DNA from: Saxidomus purpurata
Taxonomy: Eukaryota; Mollusca; Bivalvia; Venerida; Veneridae
Assembly (NCBI GenBank): GCA_022818135.1
Contig: JAFMSR010000013.1
Location: 30,519,667-30,583,666, forward strand
Length of the DNA: 64,000 nucleotides
Direction of reading: 5' to 3'
Numbering within the stretch: the first letter of the stretch is position 1; every line of letters starts with the position of its first letter. The notes below the pieces were generated by a model. It searched no databases, had not been told where the DNA came from, and saw nothing but the letters and a program-made list of their open reading frames with translations. Shown here piece by piece: positions 59,101 to 64,000 of the stretch. A program made the translations under genes and the position numbers.

Positions 59101-62100
59101 TACTGGTTGGAAATCAATACAACTTCATACAATAGTCTAGCACAATGAGAGGAAGTGCAGGGTACAAGAACCATAACTCTATCTTGAGTAATTACAGAGT
59201 TATTGCCCTTGGTTACTTTTCCTTGTCCGGAGCATAACTTGAAAACTACTGGTTGGAATTCAATACAACTTCATACAATGGTCAAGCACATCGAGAGGAA
59301 GTGCATTGTACAGGAACCATAACTCTTTCTTGACTCATTACAGAGCTATTGCCCTTTGTTACTTTTCCTTGTCCGGAGCATTACTTGAAAACTACTGGTT
59401 GGAATTCAATACAACTTCATACAGTAGTCTAGCACAATGAGAGGAAGTGCAGTGTACAAGAACCATAACTATCTTGAGTAATTACAGAGTTGTTGCCCTT
59501 TGTTACTTTTCCTTGTCCGGAGCATAATTCGAAAACAACTGGTTGGAAATCAATACAACTTCATACAATGGTCAAGCACAATGAGAGGAAGTGCAGTGCA
59601 AAAGAACAATAAAACCATCTTGACTCATTACAGAGTTATTGCTCTTTGTTACTTTTCCTTGTCTGGAGCATTACTTGAAAACTACTGGTTTGAATTCAAT
59701 ACAACTTTATACAATGGTCAAGCACAATGAGAGGAAGTGCAGTGCAAAAGAATAACAACTCTTTCTTGACTCATCACAGAGTTATTGCCCTTTGTTACTT
59801 TTCCTTGTCCGAAGCATAATTCGAAAACTTCTGGTTGGAATGCAATACAACTTCATACAATGGTCAAGCGCAATGAGTGGAAATGCAGTGTACAAGAACC
59901 ATAACTCTATCTTGACAAATTATAGAGTTATTACCAAGAACAATATCTCTTTTTTAGTTTTTTTTACAAGGTATTTTGTCACTACGAACTTTCTCAGTTT
60001 ATAAAGCAGTCTTTCGGGGGGTATTAATTACATTTAGTGATAAGTCTAGTTTTAAATGAAATACATCTGTACAGGGATATTTTAACCACGATATTCATCT
60101 TTACCCCCCACATCTGCATGCTGTATTACCCTATCGGAGTCTTTGTGAAAGAGCTTCAAAAAGATGTATCTTAGATTACAAAATAAAGTAAGGCAAAGTA
60201 AAGGTGAAACAGTTTTTCCAAATTTTGACATTCTACATGTCATTTTTTCCATTTCAAAGGGACTCAAGATCCAGTTCTATAAAACAAATACCCACTTTAT
60301 GTAGCCAGTTTTGATGATGAATTTCTTTGCTGGTTGCTCAATGCAGGTCGACTGTTTGAGAGCTGTTTCCCTAGAACAACCTACGCTTGTACATGGTTTG
60401 GTATTTGATTTATTTCAGGAGAAGTTGTGTATGCAGGCAAACATCAGCTGGTTGTTGTAGTGACGGTATGGGAGAAGTTTAAAACCCAGTACCTGATTGA
60501 GGCAAAACTAGCCCGACATTACACAGAAGAAGGGGTCATCTTGGCGGATTTCAAGGTAACGTAATTTGCTCGTACTACTAGTATTTATCAGAGACCTGCT
60601 GCCATAACCATACTTATTAAGGAGTAAGGGCGCAGACTCTCAAAATCTCTGAGGTCATAGGTTTGAGCCCTGCTACCAACCTGGTACATGGATTGAATAT
60701 TGACTTGAGCTGTCACAGTGGCTTGTCATTGCTCTGATATTGCTTGGAAATAGAATGATAAAATCATGCGGACAGCAGTTCAGTTAATATATGAAACTTG
60801 TCAAAGCAATTTATACTCTTTGAATTAGATGACAATAATGTTCAGTACCATAACTACCATTAATTTAAAAATGGTAAATTTCAAAAATGGAGGTATCACA
60901 TTTGAAGTCCCAGGATCACTTTGAATTTACCGATATAGTAAAATTAATTAACTGATGGGATAATGAGAGAACCATATTCTATTCACTCTAAAACAGTGTT
61001 GGCCTTTTTGCTTATTCAAGTGGTTTCTTCACAAAAAAGAGTAGCCAGAAAGCCTTTATTACCTTTTGCAATATCATTGAAAAAAATACTGCGCTATATT
61101 TGTAAAGTGTACTTATCAATTTAAAAAGCGAAATTACGAATGTTTTTGGTACAAATAAAGTTCAGTTCCCCTGTAAAATGAGAGCTACTTGTAATTGTAC
61201 TACTTGGACATTAATTTGAAAAGTAAATTTATTATCTATTACGCTTAGGATTGCTCATCAAAAATTTTGGAAGTATTGATTTTCATCTTACTCCAGTCTT
61301 GCACCAAAAGAAGCTTTAATTTTGATTCTCATCACTGAGTATAAAAGTTGTACATTGTTATATAGAGAGTTGAAATGGAGATTTAATTGGATTATTGAAG
61401 AAGTTGTATATGATGTCAAATGTTAAGGTGTGAACAGATTGGAAAAGTTTTTCTGTATATTTTCAGAGCAAGCTTCACATCAAAGGACTGCGGTATCAGA
61501 ATGAATTTCAGTGGGTGAAGATCGCTCACCTTGGCAACGGAATGACAGGAAAGTGTCATCTTGCCATGGATTTCGAAACAGAATTCAAGTTCTGTGTTAA
61601 AGAGGTATTACCTACGTTTTCTTGAATTTTGAATTTGTTACACAAATTGGCATAAGTGTTGCTTCACAATTCGGCACATTCACGTTCTTTTTCAGAAATT
61701 ATAAAAGAAGTGTTATTTATTACACAGCTTGTAATTATGTATATTAGTCTTAGCACAAAGAAATCTCTGGATTTATTTTTCTGTCCATTGTTTGATAAAT
61801 CTTGTCAGGCTTTCTTAGTAGTAACTGTTAGGCTCGTCTCTGTGGGTGAGTGGTTCAGGTCGCGAGCTTTCATCCATGTTGAGGGTCAGGGTTTGAGGGG
61901 CACTACGGGTTTTTTCATGTTATAAAGTTGGCAGTTTTTTATGGAGGATGGGAATCTTGTTGCCTTCATTAAAGAAATTGATCTTTTCATGGAACTGATG
62001 TCAAAATTTGTGTGAATTTAGACTTGTTGGCTCTGTTAACGTTTACATAGCCAATATATTATACTATATTGTATTTGAACCTTAATACTTCTTAACCTAT

Positions 62101-64000
62101 AATTTCTCGAAACTAAATCAATCCTATTATTTCATGCTGTCTTCTAACATTCACTGCACATGATTTTAATGCGCATTATATGACCTTGGAAGCCAATGTG
62201 CCATAAAACACCTATCATTCTTGTCCATCGGAGCGGAAACCGAAAGTTAAAATCTGAAACTGTGAAACCGAATGGAATTAAAATGAATTTATAAATGTAT
62301 TCAAGTAGGACTGTGATTGTTCTTTTGTGCAGATTCATATCTCTAACTATGAGAAGGAGGAGATTGAGCTATGGAGTGAGTTAGATCATCCGAACATTGT
62401 GCAGGTATACGGTGCCATCAGACATGGCGAGGAAATCTACATATTACAGGAATTTATTGAAGGTATGTATATATGTGTTGACTAATGTAGTTTGAGGGAA
62501 CATTGAAGGAAAGGGTTGAAACATAATTTATATGTATGTTTGAAGTTGATTCACCATTGACACAAAAAAACTTTCTACAAGTTTTGGGGTCAGGGTTAGG
62601 TCTCCAGACTGTCTATTTGGTGGAGTGATTAGTGGCAGGCTTGAAATCATTGAGGGTCATGGATCCAAGCCCCACTACTGACTGTGTCTGTTTATGTACC
62701 TTAACACCTTTGAAATAAGTAGATATTTTATGTAGCTGCCTCGGTGCAGTGGTAGCGTGTTTGCCTCAGGATCCCGACCAGTGCTCAAATAGTGATAGTG
62801 TCCTTAGGCTAGATCCACATTACTCCACGTTGCCTCTCTCTCTTTCTTAGAGGTTGATTCCATCTTGAGCGAGTCTAGAGAGAGATTAATATAAGCTGTA
62901 AGAACATATTTTACGATCGAGATTAAATAAATTGGTGTAAGTTCAATAAGTATTAAACCCCAAGATAAATAACTTGTTCCAGGTGGATGTCTTACTGAAG
63001 CTATCAACATTCAGAGGAAGTTGGGACGCCGCCTAAGCCAGCTTGCAGCCTTGAGATACTTCCAGCAGCTAGTACAGGTGCTAAAATACTTAAAGACTAG
63101 GAACATTCTACATGAGGATCTTAAAGGTATAATATGAAGAACCACATTGTACCAACACAATACAGTTATCGTTACAAAATATTTCACATTTAAGTTACTA
63201 AATTTTAGATCCATGTTTTCTTTTTCGTAGAATGTTAGCTCTATAAAACAACTTTTCATGGTTAGTCTATTACCATTGTGCATGTGTTAATTTTTCTCAA
63301 AAAAGTACACACTGTAACAAAAATTACGTTATTAAGTTTATTCATGACTTTAAATGACTTGCATTGATCGTTTTTTGCATTTACTATAGATTAAAAGCAA
63401 AACAAAGTTGTAAAACATTATCTGAAGGTGTGAGACAATGATTATATCAGTCAGTTATTTAAACAACAACTTAAAACAATGTTTGCCATTAAGGATCATA
63501 GTAATTTGCACAATTGACATTTTTTATAGAAAAAAATATTGACTCAATGGAGCCTAATTAATAATTAAATAATTGAAATTTGGTCTTTATAAAACATACA
63601 TGATCTGGGAGGTTTCTTCAGATCTTATGAAACTGTTGTTTTGTAAGGTTAACAAGTATCGGAATTCGGAAATTGCATAGTTATATTTGGTAGAAATGTG
63701 AAATTTTGGAATATATGAAAATCAGATTAGTATGAATGTATCGTTTAAGGCTTTTGGATTTTTCTTATAGCTGACAATATCCTCCTGAACAAAACAAGTG
63801 AAGGCGTGTCATTAAAAGTTGCCGACTTTGGGCTAGCTCGGAGATGCCAAGGTTTAGTGAGAGTGGGAACAAAACCCGTTGGTACTCAAACACAGTGGAG
63901 TCCTGAAAAAGCTGAGGCAGTGGGTTATGGCTTTGCGGCAGAGATCTGGGCAGCCGTTTGTGTGCTGGTTCACATGCTGAGTGGTCTTCCACCATGGGTC
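46115..64000 (+). CDS. MAP3K14: NIK (MAP3K14)-like protein kinase with TAZ-type zinc finger; 13 coding exons, 3' end outside window
   Basis: Exons 46115-47154, 48660-48900, 50992-51218, 52613-52683, 54549-55274, 55816-55955, 56569-56835, 57822-58740, 60419-60555, 61467-61604, 62333-62462, 62983-63126 and 63771-64000 join with matching phases into exactly 1470 open codons, all with GT..AG introns. Residues 1-904 are charged low-complexity sequence; 931-996 form a Cys/His module with TAZ spacing; 1000-1210 are Ser/Glu-rich; 1278 onward is a protein kinase domain. The kinase half resembles NIK: KADN after the catalytic loop, a T-loop end GTQTQWSPE, and HMLSGLPPW where vertebrate NIK has HMLNGCHPW. 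In vertebrates NIK activates IKK-alpha in non-canonical NF-kB signalling; applying that role here is inference. The N-terminal part before the kinase is much longer than in human NIK (947 residues in all, kinase from about residue 400). No vertebrate-type TRAF3-binding motif was recognised. The C-terminus is missing. Confidence 0.85.
47165..47745. repeat. Bivalve-type dispersed repeat in intron 1
   Basis: This begins just inside the intron with 'agctcacc...cacaaagtgcc' and ends 'ggccatgttggccctcttgtt', with internal units repeating 'aaaccacaaggcc' and 'agtggacctctac'. The same opening and ending phrases bound the repeat at 51576-52112. Most of the rest of intron 1 (47,746-48,659) shows nothing I recognise. 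Confidence 0.5.
48660..48900 (+). CDS. MAP3K14: NIK-like gene, coding exon 2 (residues 347-427)
   Basis: The acceptor TTTTTGCAG precedes 48660 and the donor GAG|GTAATG follows 48900. The split codon AT|T joins exon 1 in frame, and the exon ends in phase 0. It encodes an acidic, Glu/Asp/Ser-rich segment with no recognised domain. The open frame begins again exactly at the acceptor, which supports the exon. Confidence 0.75.
49830..49930 (+). mobile_element. tRNA-related SINE-like head in intron 2
   Basis: A box-B-like GGGTTTGAGTCCTGG at about 49889 is preceded by 'aaggtccctgactcactggtaatcac', a degenerate tRNA-like D-arm and anticodon region. The rest of intron 2 (48,901-50,991) shows no other recognisable feature. 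Confidence 0.4.
50992..51218 (+). CDS. MAP3K14: NIK-like gene, coding exon 3 (residues 428-502)
   Basis: The acceptor TTTTGTAG and the donor AACAT|GTAAGT bound 227 bases of open frame entering in phase 0 and leaving in phase 2. Composition is less biased than the flanking exons: six Cys and two Trp, including a WEQSRREY start and SFSWERP. This suggests a short folded or binding segment rather than linker, but I do not recognise a family. Confidence 0.75.
51576..52112. repeat. Bivalve-type dispersed repeat in intron 3
   Basis: This opens with 'agctgaccttagcacaaagtgctca' (split in the family as agct...cacaaagtgc) and closes with 'gggccactgggcctcttgtt'. It contains about three degenerate units built around 'ccactgggc', 'ttcaaccaaacttc' and 'gctccactgcaca'. 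ORFs on the reverse strand here come from the repeats. Confidence 0.5.
52613..52683 (+). CDS. MAP3K14: NIK-like gene, coding exon 4 (residues 503-527)
   Basis: This is a small 71-base exon between the acceptor ATATCTTAG and the donor TATG|GTGAGC. Phase 2 in and phase 1 out both fit the neighbours. It encodes a probable amphipathic helix (LMHKTYGQAQKEALSELN). The supporting evidence is good splice sites plus exact phase agreement on both sides. Confidence 0.7.
52760..53525 (-). mobile_element. Tandem-core element, inverted copy of the one at 456-1037, in intron 4
   Basis: About four units of 158-169 bases (markers 'gagggattttgatgt' near 53041, 53211 and 53369) carry 'ccttgacctta'-type phrases. 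They are flanked on the right by a roughly 110-base end that is the reverse complement of 460-580, finishing with a small hairpin ACCAC-ttttct-GTGGT. The left end holds 'gtcgagccgcttgcgaaagc', related to the end of the first copy. The structure resembles tandem-core non-autonomous elements known from bivalves (pearl-like), but I cannot classify it. Confidence 0.55.
53585..53970. repeat. Two-unit tandem repeat in intron 4
   Basis: Two degenerate units share 'catctccaaaacc/atcac', 'tttcatcaaactt', 'agggagca' and 'ggtcaaggt(t/c)acaggg'. One starts near 53680 and the other near 53840, so the period is about 160. This is common bivalve repeat style. The remaining intron 4 sequence to 54,548 is unremarkable. 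Confidence 0.5.
54549..55274 (+). CDS. MAP3K14: NIK-like gene, coding exon 5 (residues 527-769)
   Basis: The acceptor TTATTTCAG and the donor AAAC|GTAAGG bound 726 bases, entering and leaving in phase 1. The product is extremely acidic (runs of Asp and Glu) with Asn-rich patches, then a basic tail containing WKGGRMKKF and CEKMKRIPKP. It looks like a disordered scaffold region. Read-through past the donor would add only about 18 residues before a stop at 55325, a possible truncated isoform. Confidence 0.8.
55460..55700. repeat. Dispersed repeat fragment in intron 5
   Basis: This contains 'cgaccgtacctcctcata' and 'gggaagcggactcgagagtg', phrases I associate with dispersed bivalve repeats. Boundaries are approximate. 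A small reverse-strand ORF here is not a gene. Confidence 0.3.
55816..55955 (+). CDS. MAP3K14: NIK-like gene, coding exon 6 (residues 769-815)
   Basis: The acceptor AATACAG and the donor CCCT|GTAAGT bound the exon; phase 1 in, phase 0 out. It encodes an aromatic and basic start (APKKNWNGRRYSMFGPSEFG) followed by a Gly/Asn/Ser-rich tail. No domain recognised. Confidence 0.75.
55980..56135. repeat. Copy of the 'gatcatgatctgcac' dispersed repeat in intron 6
   Basis: It shares 'gcagatcatgatcag', 'gttcactatgctgtcag' and 'agtgagcacccctttg' with copies at 38,140-38,300 and 40,275-40,440. The family is short (about 150 bases) and AT-rich. Confidence 0.45.
56569..56835 (+). CDS. MAP3K14: NIK-like gene, coding exon 7 (residues 816-904)
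   Basis: The acceptor TTTTTTAG and the donor ATGAG|GTGAGA bound a phase 0/0 exon. It encodes an Asn/Asp-rich low-complexity stretch (NNINNNN) followed by a more normal segment ending LDNFGWLETVGQANE, which leads into the zinc-finger exon. The protein's composition turns from disordered to folded here. Confidence 0.75.
57290..57745. repeat. Bivalve-type dispersed repeat in intron 7
   Basis: This opens 'agctcatctgagcc' near 57314 and holds three degenerate units containing 'ttgctctgtagcatccttgcattg', each followed by 'caggaa' and a 'cacacagagccgctgtta'-like phrase (57440-57540, 57590-57670 and 57685-57740). Overlapping ORFs on both strands are incidental. The rest of intron 7 shows nothing recognisable. 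Confidence 0.45.
57822..58740 (+). CDS. MAP3K14: NIK-like gene, coding exon 8 (residues 905-1211), contains the Cys/His module
   Basis: The acceptor GTCATTCCAG and the donor ATAG|GTTAGT bound 919 open bases, phase 0 in and phase 1 out. Residues 905-930 (starting ENGGPVWDLFLRL) lead into the TAZ-like zinc finger at about 931-996. After it come basic and hydrophobic residues, then a Ser/Glu/Gly-rich linker, ending near GMMAGVSRFVSLPMGPPG. The exon holds a strong internal donor-like GTAAGTATAT at 58071; reading straight through is favoured because the frame stays open for another 670 bases and the last two zinc ligands lie beyond it. Confidence 0.85.
57918..58097 (+). other. TAZ-type zinc-finger-like domain inside the NIK-like protein
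   Basis: The ligand series is C942-x2-C945-x8-H954-x3-C958-x6-C965-x2-C968-x9-H978-x3-C982-x8-C991-x4-C996. The TAZ domain of CBP/p300 family proteins repeats C-x4-C-x8-H-x3-C, C-x2-C-x9-H-x3-C and a final C-x4-C, so the second and third zinc sites match in spacing. The segment CVKIFSLICSHVADC also has the hydrophobic helix and Cys-x-His pattern of TAZ2. The first site looks compressed: one Cys pair with H931 or H937 nearby. TAZ domains bind transactivation segments in known proteins; the partner here is unknown. Confidence 0.6.
58826..60035. repeat. Tandem array of seven units of about 146 bp in intron 8
   Basis: The marker 'tttcattgt/ttttccttgt' recurs near 58925 and at 59071, 59217, 59363, 59507, 59653 and 59799, giving spacings of 144-146. 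The units carry 'aaaactactggttgg', 'caatacaacttcatacaat' and 'gagaggaagtgcag'. The array is introduced by a GGTTGG/GGTCGG/GGCAGG run and a 'ccccagaaacgaagtttgggg' hairpin, and closed by 'cggggggtattaat'. These ends look like the termini of one larger element. Confidence 0.7.
60419..60555 (+). CDS. MAP3K14: NIK-like gene, coding exon 9 (residues 1211-1256)
   Basis: The acceptor TTATTTCAG and the donor TTCAAG|GTAACG bound the exon; phase 1 in, phase 0 out. It encodes a beta-rich segment (VVYAGKHQLVVVVTVWEKF, then an Ala/Glu/His-containing part) directly upstream of the kinase N-lobe. It may be an N-terminal extension of the kinase fold, as vertebrate NIK has, but sequence identity is too low for me to assert that. 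Confidence 0.8.
60618..60700 (+). mobile_element. tRNA-related SINE-like head in intron 9
   Basis: It contains 'agggcgcagactctcaaaat' followed by 'gaggtcataggtttgagccctgc', a box-B-like GGTTTGAGCCC. The sequence is degenerate and has no clear A box. Confidence 0.35.
60895..61210 (+). repeat. Copy 3 of a 0.3-kb dispersed repeat (intron 9)
   Basis: This is collinear with 4112-4425 and 26478-26770. Shared blocks in order are 'aagtcccaggatcactt', 'actctaaaacagtgt', 'aaagcctttattaccttttgc', 'caatatcattgaaaaaaa', 'aatgtttttggtacaa' and 'gagctacttgtaat'. It is non-coding and has no obvious ends. Confidence 0.6.
61467..61604 (+). CDS. MAP3K14: NIK-like gene, coding exon 10: glycine loop and beta3 lysine
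   Basis: The acceptor TATTTTCAG and the donor AAAGAG|GTATTA bound a phase 0/0 exon. It encodes kinase subdomains I and II: the ATP loop LGNGMTGKCHLAMD (G1279, G1281, G1284) and the beta3 strand FKFCVKE with the expected ATP-binding lysine K1301. The loop aligns with NIK LGRGSFGEVH and AVKK, with Cys in place of Val after the third glycine. Confidence 0.9.
61835..61920 (+). mobile_element. tRNA-related SINE-like head in intron 10
   Basis: A box-A-like TGGGTGAGTGG at 61850 and a weak box B (GGGTTTGAGGGG at about 61890) are spaced like a tRNA-derived SINE head. A small ORF across it is incidental. Confidence 0.4.
62333..62462 (+). CDS. MAP3K14: NIK-like gene, coding exon 11: helix C to hinge
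   Basis: The acceptor TTTGTGCAG and the donor GAAG|GTATGT bound the exon; phase 0 in, phase 1 out. It encodes subdomains III-V: helix C with candidate salt-bridge glutamate E1312 in YEKEEIELWSEL, then DHPNIVQVYGAIRHG and the hinge strand IYILQEFIEGG. NIK has RIVPLYGAVREG and MELLEGGSL at the same places. Confidence 0.9.
62605..62700 (+). mobile_element. tRNA-related SINE-like head in intron 11
   Basis: A box-A-like TGGTGGAGTGATTAG at 62620 is followed by 'gagggtcatggatccaagccccac', a box-B-like block. It has the same overall layout as the 61,835 head. Confidence 0.4.
62735..62815 (+). mobile_element. Second tRNA-like relic in intron 11
   Basis: 'cctcggtgcagtggtagcg' looks like the acceptor and D-arm of a glycine-type tRNA (TGCAGTGGTAGC), followed by a poor B box ('agtgctcaaatag'). 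It is degenerate and not a functional tRNA. Confidence 0.3.
62983..63126 (+). CDS. MAP3K14: NIK-like gene, coding exon 12: C-lobe and catalytic loop
   Basis: The acceptor TTGTTCCAG and the donor TTAAAG|GTATAA bound the exon, entering and leaving in phase 1. It encodes helices D-E and the start of the catalytic loop HEDLK (H1389, D1391, K1393), completed as KADN by the next exon. The usual HRD arginine is a glutamate; vertebrate NIK has HGD here, so a non-RD loop fits the family. Confidence 0.9.
63127..63770 (+). other. Intron 12, nothing recognised
   Basis: The sequence is AT-rich with a good donor (GTATAA) and acceptor (TTTCTTATAG). I see no repeat, ORF or RNA feature in it. Confidence 0.5.
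63771..64000 (+). CDS. MAP3K14: NIK-like gene, coding exon 13 (partial): activation loop to helix F
   Basis: The acceptor TTTCTTATAG opens the exon (phase 1), and the frame stays open to the last base of the window, so the exon or gene continues beyond. It encodes ADNILL, VADFGLARR (metal-binding D1412), the activation-loop end GTQTQWSPE, and EIWAAVCVLVHMLSGLPPWV. APE has become SPE, and the conserved aspartate of the D-x-W motif is a glutamate (E1451). Confidence 0.9.

Noticed and set aside
61656..61925. 89-residue ORF in intron 10
   Set aside because: It spans a tRNA-like SINE head and shows no domain or splice support.

Overview
This window is animal nuclear DNA, most likely from a marine bivalve mollusc. 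It is AT-rich. It has a spliced gene with GT..AG introns and many dispersed repeats carrying phrases such as 'aacaagagctgtc' and 'gaccttgacctt', which I associate with bivalve genomes. There is no operon, no ribosome-binding-site pattern and no compact gene order. The species cannot be named from the sequence alone.

The only gene I can build with confidence occupies the right-hand 18 kb (about 46,057 to the window end, + strand). Thirteen coding exons join in one continuous frame of 1470 codons and are cut off by the window edge inside the kinase domain. The product is a NIK (MAP3K14)-like kinase. An ATP loop, a beta3 lysine, a catalytic loop ending KADN, a DFG and a NIK-like 'HML-G--PW' helix are spread over the last four exons. 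Upstream lies a very long, charged, low-complexity N-terminal region. In coding exon 8 there is a Cys/His module whose spacing matches a TAZ-type zinc finger, the fold of CBP/p300. I do not know of TAZ fused to a MAP3K, and this is the main novelty candidate. A strong cryptic splice donor inside the finger could give a kinase-less isoform.

The left-hand 46 kb holds no gene I can prove and is a graveyard of mobile elements. In order it holds: a tandem-core element (456-1037); small foldbacks; a hAT MITE with an 8-bp target duplication (2171-2617); a decayed hAT copy with a transposase C-terminal remnant (3571-4980); a TTAA-bounded element (10,504-11,943) with a retroposon inside it; three decayed CR1/Jockey-like LINEs (12,690-14,385, 16,326-17,840 and 18,720-20,490); a tandem array (15,108-16,188); a 4.7-kb element with 30-bp perfect inverted ends (23,756-28,495); a 1.5-kb element (29,827-31,330); and a 3.1-kb element (34,498-37,592) hosting a long-inverted-repeat MULE-like MITE with a perfect 9-bp target duplication. 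From 38 to 46 kb there are mostly short bivalve-type repeats plus a possible CCAAT/GC promoter near 41.4 kb that could drive the kinase gene.

The kinase-gene introns are also full of repeats: a seven-unit 146-bp array, an inverted copy of the leftmost tandem-core element, tRNA-related SINE-like heads, and one of three copies of a 0.3-kb dispersed repeat. Exon boundaries are inferred from splice consensus, frame and phase, without transcripts or database searches.
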